10,910 bases of DNA, from positions 1-10,910 of the forward strand of contig WRMR01000124.1 in assembly GCA_009776995.1 (NCBI GenBank), given 5' to 3'. Shown piece by piece: positions 1-6,960 of this stretch. The first letter of the stretch is position 1, and the number at the start of each line of letters is the position of its first letter. Below the pieces are notes generated by a model, which worked only from the letters and a program-made list of their open reading frames with translations, ran no database searches and had not been told where the DNA came from. Made by a program: the position numbers and the translations under genes. This DNA is from Planctomycetaceae bacterium (GTDB taxonomy: Bacteria; Planctomycetota; Planctomycetia; Pirellulales; Thermoguttaceae).

Positions 1-74
1 AAAAAAAAATATTTTCTGGCGTTGAGAAGGTTGAAAAACACGTTGGGAAGAAAAAAAAAAAGTAGAAAGATTGA
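1..74. other. A-rich low-complexity leader, no gene seen
   Basis: The window opens with A9 (1-9) and has an A11 run at 51-61, with several in-frame stops between. No coding frame passes through it into the downstream gene: the frame that reads the prepilin signal is closed by TGA at 72-74. It is probably the leader of the DUF1559 gene. No convincing Shine-Dalgarno sequence is visible; AGAAAG at 64-69 is the closest. Confidence 0.5.
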
Positions 75-1193
75 ATAGTTGAAAGGGGGGGGGGGGGGGG
101 CTGCTTAGGTGCTTTTACTCTCGTTGAACTTCTGGTTGTCATCGCGATCATCGGAATTTTGATCGCCCTTCTTTTGCCTGCCGTTCAGGCGGCCCGCGAA
201 GCGGCGCGGCGCATGCAGTGCACAAACAATCTCAAACAAATGGGGCTTGCCGTCCACAACTTTCACGATGCGATGAAAGGTTTGCCGCCGGCGACAGTGG
301 GGGGTGGACTGGGGAATGCTTCTCCTTTTAGTCCAAGGGTTACGTTTTGGGGCTTGATTTTGCCGTACATTGAGCAGACAGCCATGTATGATATGCTCAA
401 GACAAAAACGAATAATTTCGTGACTCTGACAAGCAATCAGGATTTTTGGAATCCTCTGAGTCTGGAAGAGCGAAATTCTGTTGCTTCGTCATGGCAACCA
501 TTCCGATGTCCTTCTCGTCGAAACAAAGCCGCTGCTTTAGGGGATGGTCCAGTCCTCACTGACCCTCAAAGTGGACAGCATGGCCCCCAAGGTGACTATG
601 CGTTTGGTCAGGGGCAAGCTCTCGTTGTTTGGCCACAATGGACAATAACTTATGATCCCACAAATATTTGGAACCAACGTGGTCCTATTCGAAATCCGAC
701 ATGGGGAGGAGCGGATGCAAGCAGTTGGACCCCCCGTGACAATATGGGCTACTGGACCGACGGAACCTCGAACCAATTTGTTATCGGAGAAAAATATATT
801 CCGGCAAGATTTGTCGGTGTGTGCTCAGAAGCCCCTGAGGCCGCAAAGCGGTGGGAGAATACGGATTGTAGCCAGTTGGCCATAGGTGGCATATCCACAT
901 TTGCGACGGCAGGGTCATTTAACGGTTATTTTGCACGCGGTGTCGATGACGGAGTTTTTTCGGGCAACCCCAGTCCCGGGAGTGAAAGCCAATCGACACC
1001 CCATTGGGGAAGTAATCATACCAGCGTGGTGAATTTTCTTTTTGGGGACGGCTCTGTTCAAGCGATTTCCATTACCACACCAACCGGTCCTCTTTATACC
1101 AGTCAAGCGAACCTTGATAACCGTGTCACGACTAACAGTATTCTTGCGCGGCTTGGATGTGTCAACGACGGAAATCCCGTATCAATTCCATGA
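75..1193 (+). CDS. DUF1559 prepilin-like protein (H-X9-DG type), start unresolved at a G16 tract
   Basis: This is a planctomycete DUF1559 family protein, a type II pseudopilin-like envelope protein. Such genes occur in many copies per genome and their exact role is unknown. Seen: the class III signal and N-methylation helix (AFTLVELLVVIAIIGILIAL, codons 111-170), then LLPAVQAAREAARRMQC and NNLKQMGLAVHNFHD. A DGTSNQFVIGEK block follows at about 756-791. The C-terminal H-X9-DG motif is His at 1017-1019, then nine residues, then Asp-Gly at 1047-1052. The stop is TGA 1191-1193. The open frame begins after TGA 72-74, reads a polyglycine stretch from G16, then CLGAFTLVELL. No ATG, GTG or TTG lies in frame upstream of the signal; TTG 159 would remove half of the methylation helix, so it is a poor start. 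TTG 79 is the plausible start but is out of frame by one G. The gene is therefore frameshifted, phase-variable or mis-assembled at the tract. A lipoprotein gene follows on the same strand, as is usual for this family. Confidence 0.85.
   Translation: MVERGGGGGCLGAFTLVELLVVIAIIGILIALLLPAVQAAREAARRMQCTNNLKQMGLAVHNFHDAMKGLPPATVGGGLGNASPFSPRVTFWGLILPYIEQTAMYDMLKTKTNNFVTLTSNQDFWNPLSLEERNSVASSWQPFRCPSRRNKAAALGDGPVLTDPQSGQHGPQGDYAFGQGQALVVWPQWTITYDPTNIWNQRGPIRNPTWGGADASSWTPRDNMGYWTDGTSNQFVIGEKYIPARFVGVCSEAPEAAKRWENTDCSQLAIGGISTFATAGSFNGYFARGVDDGVFSGNPSPGSESQSTPHWGSNHTSVVNFLFGDGSVQAISITTPTGPLYTSQANLDNRVTTNSILARLGCVNDGNPVSIP
85..100 (+). repeat. Homopolymer G16 tract at the 5' end of the prepilin-like gene
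   Basis: Sixteen consecutive G lie between GAAA and CTGC. One more G, or two fewer, would join TTG 79-81 in frame with the prepilin signal and give a glycine-rich N-terminus. With 16 G, that start instead reaches TAG at 106-108. Homopolymer length is prone both to slippage and to sequencing error. Confidence 0.9.
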
Positions 1194-1266
1194 TGTCGCA
1201 GATCGGAATATTCAGGGTCGCAGAATCGTGAAATTGCGGCTCTGATGTTCTTTTGGCACGGGGCTC

Positions 1267-1390
1267 ATGCTTTGTCAAAATTGAAATTTGGACAGGAGTT
1301 TTGCATTACGACGGTCACGCATTGACCGCCGTAATGCAAAGGGAAGGTAAACCTCCCTGATCATCCCAAATTTTAATTTTAACAAAGCAT
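1267..1390. repeat. 124-bp nested inverted-repeat element
   Basis: Outer arms of 25 bp (1267-1291 and 1366-1390) pair with 23 Watson-Crick matches, one G-T pair and one A-C mismatch. Their ends read ATGCTTTGT and ACAAAGCAT. Inside is a second hairpin with 18-bp arms (1300-1317 and 1323-1340), one A-C mismatch and a 5-nt loop CGCAT. After it comes a small hairpin (1341-1357, GGG-A-AGG / CCT-CCC around TAAA). As RNA this would form a three-way junction. There is no T tract right after the inner hairpin, and no target duplication flanks the outer ends. It could be a miniature inverted-repeat element, a structured RNA, or an attenuator between the DUF1559 and lipoprotein genes. The pairing is seen; the role is inference. 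Confidence 0.8.
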
Positions 1391-1430
1391 TAATCCATTC
1401 CACGTTTTAGTATTGAAAGGTATAATAAAC

Positions 1431-1841
1431 ATGAAGAGAGTTTTGATTTTTGCTTTGTTTTTTTCCGTGGTCTTTGCCCTAGGATGTAGTAAAGGGAATA
1501 TTCAGCTTGGCGGAACCGTCACGTTTGAAGACGGTACCCCTTTGACCGTGGGAGCCGTCTGTTTTTCCACGGATTCATTTATGGCCAGTGGTAACATTGA
1601 TTCCCATGGAAAATATGTCATGGGATCGTATGGCGTGAATGATGGTTTGCCAAAAGGCACATACAAAATTTACATTTCGGGTGCCACAGAGGAAATTTCG
1701 GGAAGAGGTGGGATATCCATGTATTCACTGATTGACCCCAGGTTTGCGGATTACAGTTCGACGCCTCTCACCTGCGAAATTCCCGCTCCGAATAATACTT
1801 TTGACATCAAAGTCCCCCAAAATCCGCAATCGAAACCGTAA
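1431..1841 (+). CDS. Small lipoprotein with carboxypeptidase-regulatory/transthyretin-like domain
   Basis: 136 aa. The protein opens with a lipoprotein signal peptide (MKRVLIFALFFSVVFALGCS): charged MKR, hydrophobic core, and lipobox FALGC with the acylated Cys at residue 19. The mature part is a single beta-sandwich-like domain. It has the planctomycete pattern GGTVTFEDGTPLTVGAVCF, then ASGNIDSHGKYVMGSYGVNDGLPKG-type turns and a YKIYISGA strand, ending in TFDIKVP. This matches the carboxypeptidase-regulatory-like lipoproteins commonly encoded directly after DUF1559 genes. It probably sits lipid-anchored in the envelope; partner and ligand are unknown. The start is ATG 1431 because AAAGG (1416-1420) lies 10 nt upstream and the signal peptide begins there; TTG 1413 would add six residues before it. 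The 237-bp gap to the DUF1559 gene is filled by the nested inverted repeat. Confidence 0.8.
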   Translation: MKRVLIFALFFSVVFALGCSKGNIQLGGTVTFEDGTPLTVGAVCFSTDSFMASGNIDSHGKYVMGSYGVNDGLPKGTYKIYISGATEEISGRGGISMYSLIDPRFADYSSTPLTCEIPAPNNTFDIKVPQNPQSKP

Positions 1842-1895
1842 ACCTGGTTGTACCACACGATTGCCACACCAAGTCTGAAAATGCGGATACCCTAT

Positions 1896-1933
1896 TGGCA
1901 ACTGAAAAGCAGGGTTGCCACGGCGTGACCATC
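1896..1933 (+). repeat. Hairpin plus CACGGCGTGAC module after the lipoprotein gene
   Basis: TGGCAAC (1896-1902) and GTTGCCA (1914-1920) form a perfect 7-bp stem with an 11-nt loop. The overlapping 22-nt stretch 1912-1933 (GGGTTGCC then ACGGCGTGACCATC) resembles the terminator stem at 9146-9167. No T run follows, so termination is uncertain. The rest of the 1842-2044 gap shows nothing I can name. Confidence 0.4.
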
Positions 1934-2030
1934 ACTGAATTGTACAGCACTACCCCAAATTTGATTTTGAAGTGGAGTATCCCACAAAAAAGTGACCCCT
2001 TTCCATTGTTTACGCAAAAATATTGAACTC

Positions 2031-2037
2031 AAAGGAG
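2031..2037 (+). promoter_or_regulatory. Shine-Dalgarno AAAGGAG that decides the isomerase-like start
   Basis: AAAGGAG lies 7 nt before ATG 2045 but only 1 nt before the in-frame ATG 2039. This favours 2045 as the initiation codon. Confidence 0.7.
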
Positions 2038-2044
2038 AATGCTC

Positions 2045-3637
2045 ATGTCTGAAAATACACTTCTTTCCTGCAGGGGCTGTGAATATTCGCGGCGGACTTT
2101 TTTGGCGGGTTGTGCCGGCTGTCTTGGAGCAGCCGCTCTTCCGGGACTCATCGTTCCAAAGAGTTTTGCGGCTGAACCTTCGACCAATGACCGCATGAAA
2201 GTCCGTGTCGTATTCGCTCTCACGGCTCCTGTCACGCCCCAGCCGGATTGGCCGCACATTCATTTCGACGCCAATCCCGTCATGGAAAAAACCATGAACG
2301 CCTTGGTTGCGGACTGTCCGGAAATCGAGTTCATTCCAACGCCAGTCTCCAGTCTGACCCGGGCGGAAACCCCGGCGGCGGAACTCAAAGCCGAAGATGA
2401 GGCCAAAGGCGACATCGACGGTTACATCGTCGTTCAAACGAACTGCTGGAATCCGGCCATCCATCCGCTGGTTGGCACAGGAAAGCCGGTTCTCTATGCA
2501 GACTTTCTCTATGGCGGCAGCGGCGGATTTCTCCGATACACCGCTGGACATCTTCGGAGCAAGGCGGATAATTTTGCCCATATTTCTTCCGGCAATCTCG
2601 CCCATCTCGTTGCCGCCGCAAAATGCCTTCCTCTCGCCAGGACGAACGGCAACGGTGCGTTCGTCGATGCCGTTACGAAAATTCGGCAGGCCATTGTCGC
2701 CGGGGTCCAGGTCGATATGGAATGTGCCGACGACAAGTTCGACATGCTTTCCATCGACGAGTTGCGAAAAGAACTCAAGACGAAGAAGATGCTGGAGTTC
2801 GAAAAGGGATGGGCCGACATCATTCCCCAGACCAGGGAGTCACTCGGCATTGAAATCGTTCGGCTGAGGTTTGCCGAGTTGAACGATCTATGGGAAAAAG
2901 CGGATAAGGATCAGGCGATGGAAATCGTTCAGCGTTGGCAAAAAACCGCCGAAGACGTGATCGATGTTCCCGGTGAAACGCTGGAAAAATCGGCGAGAAT
3001 GTACCTGGCGATGAAACAGTGTTTGAAAAACCATGACGCCTGCGCCATCACAATCAACTGCCTCGGCGGATTCTACGGCAAGCACATTTTCGCTTACCCG
3101 TGCCTCGGTTTTCACGAACTGCTCAACGAAGGGCTGGTCGGTGCCTGCGAATGCGATACGATTTCGACGATCACGATGATTGTGATGACGGCATTGACCA
3201 AGGGCCGACCGGGTTACATCTCCGATCCGGTGATGGATATCGCAACGAAGCAGATCATTTACGCTCACTGTGTCGCGTCGAACAAAGTGTTCGGACAGTC
3301 CGGACACTCAAATCCGTTCACCATCATGACACATTCGGAAGATCGGCAGGGGGCTTCGTTGCGTTCGACACTTCCGGTCGGTTATATGACGACATCGCTG
3401 GAGATGCACCCGGCCAGGAAGCAGATACTGTTCCACCAGGGAAAATCGGTGGCGAACATCGTGGACGATCGCGCTTGCCGAACGAAAATTGCCGTCGTTC
3501 CTGTGGGAGACTTTGAGAAGCTGTACCGGGAGTGGGACCAATGGAGTTGGCACCGGGTCACATACTACGGCGACCTGAAGGAACCGGTCTTTGCTCTCGC
3601 CGACGCTCTGGGATGGGAAGTCGTCGAGGAAGCGTAA
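2045..3637 (+). CDS. Tat-exported L-fucose/L-arabinose isomerase-like protein
   Basis: 530 aa. The N-terminus carries a twin-arginine signal, SRRTFLAG at residues 15-22, then a hydrophobic stretch and AlaAla near 42-43. The signal is unusual in having two CxxC pairs (C9/C12 and C23/C26) around the RR motif. The body resembles the FucI/AraA-like sugar isomerase superfamily. An N-terminal Rossmann-like part (KVRVVFAL, about 52-59; DGYIVVQTNCW, about 125-135) is followed by a C-terminal core with CLGG, PCLGFHELLNEG, GACECD and ISDPVMDI. The protein ends with WSWHRVTYYGD. By analogy with E. coli FucI (Glu, Asp, His metal ligands) the candidates are E369, D394 and H503; this is inference without alignment. 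Classical FucI converts L-fucose to L-fuculose in the cytoplasm, whereas this protein would work outside the inner membrane, so the true substrate is unknown. The start is ATG 2045 by its ribosome site. A secreted protein of unknown function follows 161 bp downstream on the same strand. Confidence 0.7.
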   Translation: MSENTLLSCRGCEYSRRTFLAGCAGCLGAAALPGLIVPKSFAAEPSTNDRMKVRVVFALTAPVTPQPDWPHIHFDANPVMEKTMNALVADCPEIEFIPTPVSSLTRAETPAAELKAEDEAKGDIDGYIVVQTNCWNPAIHPLVGTGKPVLYADFLYGGSGGFLRYTAGHLRSKADNFAHISSGNLAHLVAAAKCLPLARTNGNGAFVDAVTKIRQAIVAGVQVDMECADDKFDMLSIDELRKELKTKKMLEFEKGWADIIPQTRESLGIEIVRLRFAELNDLWEKADKDQAMEIVQRWQKTAEDVIDVPGETLEKSARMYLAMKQCLKNHDACAITINCLGGFYGKHIFAYPCLGFHELLNEGLVGACECDTISTITMIVMTALTKGRPGYISDPVMDIATKQIIYAHCVASNKVFGQSGHSNPFTIMTHSEDRQGASLRSTLPVGYMTTSLEMHPARKQILFHQGKSVANIVDDRACRTKIAVVPVGDFEKLYREWDQWSWHRVTYYGDLKEPVFALADALGWEVVEEA

Positions 3638-3798
3638 AGGAGTCGCGTTATCATAATGTGAACATTTCCATCAGAGTCGCGAAAGTCATCGAGCGCAACA
3701 ACCGCTCCGTGATCGTCGCGGCTCTAATGAATCAAACGGCTGATTTTTGTGTGAGATCCAAGCAGACATTCATTATCATAAACCATCGTTACAAAGAC

Positions 3799-5175
3799 AT
3801 GAAATCAACATTTCTCATCGCAACTCTCTTGCTTGCGGCAAATACCCTTCATTTTGCAAGCGCGGCGGACAATGCCGTTGTTCCCATCGACTGGAGCCGG
3901 TTGACCACAGGTTTTCCAAGCGACACCAATACGGAACTCCAGAAAACGATTTTCAGGAACACTGTCAAATTTGCCCTCAACGGCTGGTATGCCCAACAAT
4001 TCGGTTCGCAGTCCGCCGACGAGTCTTATCTGGACTTGTTTAACGTTCCCGGTCCCCAAAACCGTGAATTTCAAGTTCGCGGTCCCGCCATGCAGGCACA
4101 AGGCATCGCGACAGTCATCAAACTTGGCCTGTACGACGCCGAATATACCGGCGTTTCGGAACAGGCGGCACTGGAGATTTGCGTCAAACTCGTGCGGTCG
4201 GTTGCCCACAGTCACAAAGTCAACTCCGAAGGTGGTTGGGGCGGCGGCTGGCAGGACGATTTTTGGGCGGCTGTCGCGGGTCAGGCCGGCTGGCTGACGT
4301 GGGAACAGTATAACGATCTGGACAAGGAATTGATCCGAAAAATGGTCGAGTGGGAAGCCAACCGGCGTAGGGACTACACCGTGCCTTACCTTCGGAAAAA
4401 GGACGGAACCGTTGTGTCTCCCGGCGATACCAAAGCGGAGGAAAACGCCTGGAATTCCAACGTTTTGTTTCTCTGTTGTGCCATGATGCCCCATCATGAA
4501 AATTACGACCAATGGTACAAAAAAGCCGTTGAGCTTGTCATCTCCGCGTATTCCCATCCCAAAGATGTGGACAGTGATACCCTTGTCAACGGCAGACCGC
4601 TCAAGGAATGGCTCAACGGTTCCAATACGGAAGACAACTATGCGGTCGTCAATCACAATATCATCCATCCCGACTATTCAACCAGTGCGACACTGAATCT
4701 GTGGAACGCTTCAATTTTGACTCTTGCCGGCAAGCCGACGCCGGAAGGCGTGTTCTTTAACATCGACAAGGTTTACCGTGCGCTTGTCGAGTGGGAGTAT
4801 CCGTCTCCGCCCTACACCGCTCCCGGCGGGACAATCTATCAACCCGGCACTGCCGAATTTTATTTTCCACAAGGCAACGATTGGGGACCCTGCCGATACA
4901 ATACCCACGGTGCATTTGGAGCCGTGATTCACGCCTATGGATTGGACGCGGGGCTTTCTCATAACGGAGTCTCCTGGGAAAGCCTTTATTCCCGCCGGGT
5001 ACAGGAACTGCAAAACCGCTTTGACGACGGACACATGTTTGACGCCAATGCCAGGGAATGCACCTACATGTTAAAAGAGGAACAGATAACTCACGAGACC
5101 GTGCTGGCCATTTGGGCAAAGTGGACAGTTCAACAACGCGCCTTCAAAATCACCAAAGATGCACCGAAGCAATAG
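3799..5175 (+). CDS. Secreted protein of unknown function, possibly an alpha/alpha-toroid fold
   Basis: 458 aa. I do not recognise a named family. Residues 1-22 form a Sec signal peptide (hydrophobic stretch, then ASA before ADN). The mature part is rich in helices, Trp and Tyr. Conspicuous stretches are GGWGGGWQDDFWA (145-157), EENAWNSNVLFLCCAMMP (214-231), NHNIIHPDYSTSATLN (285-300), EFYFPQGNDWG (353-363) and YNTHGAFGAVIHAYGLD (367-383). Repeated helix-turn units with clustered aromatics and His/Asp recall (alpha/alpha)n-toroid carbohydrate-active proteins; that comparison is inference only. The start is ATG 3799, where the signal peptide begins. The same frame is open back to 3532, but that part overlaps the isomerase-like gene and encodes nothing recognisable. 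No strong Shine-Dalgarno is seen. Position after the exported isomerase-like gene suggests a shared role in sugar handling. Confidence 0.75.
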   Translation: MKSTFLIATLLLAANTLHFASAADNAVVPIDWSRLTTGFPSDTNTELQKTIFRNTVKFALNGWYAQQFGSQSADESYLDLFNVPGPQNREFQVRGPAMQAQGIATVIKLGLYDAEYTGVSEQAALEICVKLVRSVAHSHKVNSEGGWGGGWQDDFWAAVAGQAGWLTWEQYNDLDKELIRKMVEWEANRRRDYTVPYLRKKDGTVVSPGDTKAEENAWNSNVLFLCCAMMPHHENYDQWYKKAVELVISAYSHPKDVDSDTLVNGRPLKEWLNGSNTEDNYAVVNHNIIHPDYSTSATLNLWNASILTLAGKPTPEGVFFNIDKVYRALVEWEYPSPPYTAPGGTIYQPGTAEFYFPQGNDWGPCRYNTHGAFGAVIHAYGLDAGLSHNGVSWESLYSRRVQELQNRFDDGHMFDANARECTYMLKEEQITHETVLAIWAKWTVQQRAFKITKDAPKQ

Positions 5176-5177
5176 TT

Positions 5178-5196
5178 CCCGGCGAAGCCCGGTTTT
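5178..5196 (+). terminator. Weak terminator-like hairpin after the secreted protein gene
   Basis: CCCGGCGAAGCCCGGTTTT begins 2 nt after the stop codon. CCGGC pairs with GCC-CGG around GAA with one bulged C, followed by four T. The stem is short, so termination is only possible. Confidence 0.35.
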
Positions 5197-5337
5197 GTGA
5201 ATGGCATCTGGAAACAGATCGCGGAGACCAGACGGATGACCGCTCGGAGAATCGGCCACCTACCTTGATCCGGTCACTGTGCCACGCTGCGTTCCCGGAA
5301 ACCATTCACAAAATTAATCGCAGGACACTACCATATT

Positions 5338-5354
5338 TTGCTCCCTTGGAGCAA
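5338..5354. other. Perfect 7-bp hairpin between convergent genes
   Basis: TTGCTCC, loop CTT, GGAGCAA. It lies 40 nt beyond the stop codon of the minus-strand M16 gene. The stem has no U tract in either direction. It might protect a 3' end or be chance. Confidence 0.35.
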
Positions 5355-5393
5355 CTTATGCAAACCTACAACCAAACTTGACCACGCCCACAC

Positions 5394-6665
5394 TCATCGC
5401 AGTTGCTCAATTTTTAACACGTCATCCAGCACAAACGGTTCCGGTCCGAGTGTGACGAGCGTCAGCGGTCGTTCGGGCGAACGGGCAAGAAAAGCGTCGA
5501 TGGCCGTTTTGTCGAGCGCGTCGATTTTCTCCATGATTTCCGACATGGGGCGAATCCGTCCGAGATGATACCAGTCACGCGCTATGCTCGATGCACGCGA
5601 GCCGGTCGATTCCTGTTGCATGACGAGTTGACTTTTCGCCCGGATTTTGAGCAGTTCGACCTCTTTTTCGGTGACACCCTTCCGCAAACGCCGCAGTTCG
5701 GCCAGTAAAACGTCGAGCGATTCCTGCGCGCGTTCGGCACTCGTCCCGCAGTAACAGGTCACGCCGCCGCGATCGCGCAGCGAGTAATAGGATGCGCCGA
5801 CCGAGTAGCACAATCCGCGTTTTTCCCGCACTTCGGTAAACAACCGGCTGCTCATGCCACCGCTCAGAATACCGACCGCTCCCCAGGCGGGCAGGTAGTC
5901 CGGGTCGCGAAAGGGCACTTCGTCGAACGCGACGCCGATGTGTGTCTGGGCGGAATCATAAGGAATATGCAACGTTCGCGTCGTGACCGGTGTTTCGATG
6001 ACTGCGGGGCGTTCCTGAACCGGCCAGTCGCCGAACAGTTCGCCGAATTGTTCGACAAGTTGCGGCCAATGGATTTTACCCGCGACACTGATAATCATGC
6101 CGTCAGGCTGGTAACGCCGTGCGTGGTGTTTGCGGATTTCGTCGATGGTGATTGCGGCGAGCGAATCGAGCGTACCGTGACAGGGCAGTCCCCACGGCGC
6201 GGGCAGGTGAATGCGGGTCAGTTCCTGCATCACCTTGCCTGCCGGATCGTCTTCGACGGAAATGATTTCCTGCTCAATGACCAGCTTGCCCGCGTCGAGT
6301 TGCCCGGCGGGAAAATGCGGTCGCCGCAAAATATCGGCCATCACGGGCAAAATCAGCGGCAGATTTTCCGAAAGCGTCGCGACGGAGTACGTCGTGTGCA
6401 TATTGCCCAGCGATTCGCTGCGGTCAACGCCGAGGTTCTCAAACGCTTCGATTAATGGGCGACTGCCGTATTGCCCGGCCCCGCGCAGTGCCATTTCACA
6501 GGTCAGGTTCGACAGCCCCAACCGTTCCGGTGGATCGTCATTGCTGCCACAAGGCACGAGGATCGAACACGAGACCGACTCACACCAGGGCATCGCCTCG
6601 GCAATGAGCGTCAAGCCGTTCGGGTCATGGTGAATCTGATTCTGTGTCTGTGTGCCGGGCGTCAT
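5394..6665 (-). CDS. Non-catalytic M16 (insulinase-like) peptidase homologue
   Basis: 423 aa, the two-domain M16B length. Domain 1 opens with HHDPNGLTLIAEAMPW (about 12-27). The usual zinc motif HxxEH should fall at GLSNLTCEMALRGAG (50-64) but reads N-LT-C-E: both His and the first Glu are absent. Domain 2 has HIGVAFDEVPFRDPDY (242-257), then SGGMSSRLFTEVREKRGLCYSVGASYY (268-294), which keeps the Arg/Tyr pair (R280, Y287) that contacts substrate in M16 enzymes. It therefore looks like the R/Y-type partner of an HxxEH-bearing M16 subunit, or a structural or chaperone protein. No catalytic partner gene lies in this window. From memory, planctomycete homologues share the LxNLTCEM sequence, so the loss is probably an old family trait rather than decay. 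No signal peptide is seen. The start is taken at ATG 6663-6665, just before the conserved NGL region; ATG 6741-6743 would add 26 unrelated residues. No ribosome site is obvious at either. Confidence 0.85.
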   Translation of the reverse strand: MTPGTQTQNQIHHDPNGLTLIAEAMPWCESVSCSILVPCGSNDDPPERLGLSNLTCEMALRGAGQYGSRPLIEAFENLGVDRSESLGNMHTTYSVATLSENLPLILPVMADILRRPHFPAGQLDAGKLVIEQEIISVEDDPAGKVMQELTRIHLPAPWGLPCHGTLDSLAAITIDEIRKHHARRYQPDGMIISVAGKIHWPQLVEQFGELFGDWPVQERPAVIETPVTTRTLHIPYDSAQTHIGVAFDEVPFRDPDYLPAWGAVGILSGGMSSRLFTEVREKRGLCYSVGASYYSLRDRGGVTCYCGTSAERAQESLDVLLAELRRLRKGVTEKEVELLKIRAKSQLVMQQESTGSRASSIARDWYHLGRIRPMSEIMEKIDALDKTAIDAFLARSPERPLTLVTLGPEPFVLDDVLKIEQLR

Positions 6666-6692
6666 TTTGAATGGTGTGGAATGGTGGAAGTG

Positions 6693-6718
6693 TTCGCGGT
6701 TTTTTTTCTCACCGCGAA
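6693..6718. repeat. 8-bp inverted repeat with CACCGCGAAGG word, upstream of the M16 gene
   Basis: TTCGCGGT (6693-6700) and ACCGCGAA (6711-6718) are perfectly complementary around a T-rich 10-nt loop. It lies 28 nt upstream of the M16 start, so it would be in that gene's leader or promoter. The words resemble the CACGAAG/CGCAGAG repeats at 9169-9190 and 9238-9286. Confidence 0.5.
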
Positions 6719-6862
6719 GGGAATGCAGAACATTTTTCCACATCAACGGTTGTTCACAAGATCATTCTGCATTTGCCAAATATCCCGCCATTGTAACGGT
6801 CTTATCCAATCCATGCAACGTCATGTCCCCCATTTCACGTTTTCGCCAAGGAATCATCAGAC

Positions 6863-6891
6863 TTGCAAAGGAAGCCGCCGTCTGATAAACT
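6863..6891 (+). promoter_or_regulatory. Weak sigma-70-like promoter candidate before the propeller gene
   Basis: TTGCAA, a 17-nt spacer and TAAACT (4/6 and 4/6 consensus matches) lie about 70 nt upstream of ATG 6961. CCGCC (6874-6878) and GGCGG (6892-6896) form a short inverted repeat across the -10. This could arise by chance. Confidence 0.25.
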
Positions 6892-6949
6892 GGCGGAAGC
6901 GTTCAGCAGTTCCGAAGAATGAAAAGCCTGGTCCATTTCACTCAACAGC

Positions 6950-6954
6950 GAGGT
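6950..6954 (+). promoter_or_regulatory. Shine-Dalgarno GAGGT deciding the propeller start
   Basis: GAGGT lies 6 nt before ATG 6961. The in-frame ATG 6919 has no comparable site and would place 14 residues before the signal peptide. Confidence 0.65.
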
Positions 6955-6960
6955 AAAACA

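Noticed and set aside
85..100. Poly-G as proof of phase variation
   Set aside because: Homopolymer G runs are a common sequencing and assembly artefact, especially near a contig end. One sequence cannot show variation, so it is kept only as a candidate.
159..161. TTG as the real start of the DUF1559 gene
   Set aside because: It lies inside the conserved methylation helix; the FTLVELLVVIAIIGI part upstream is clearly coding and in frame.
3532..3798. ATG 3532 as the start of the secreted protein, giving an 89-residue extension
   Set aside because: It overlaps the isomerase-like gene by over 100 bases, the extension has no recognisable features, and it would bury the signal peptide that begins at 3799.
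3805..4668. Long open frame on the minus strand, antisense to the secreted protein gene
   Set aside because: The plus frame has a signal peptide and sensible protein composition. The minus frame is a mirror of codon bias with no motif. The same holds for minus frames at 1892-2605 and 7294-7965.
5940..6455. Plus-strand open frame inside the M16 gene
   Set aside because: The minus strand encodes clear M16 sequence across this stretch; the plus frame shows no family pattern.
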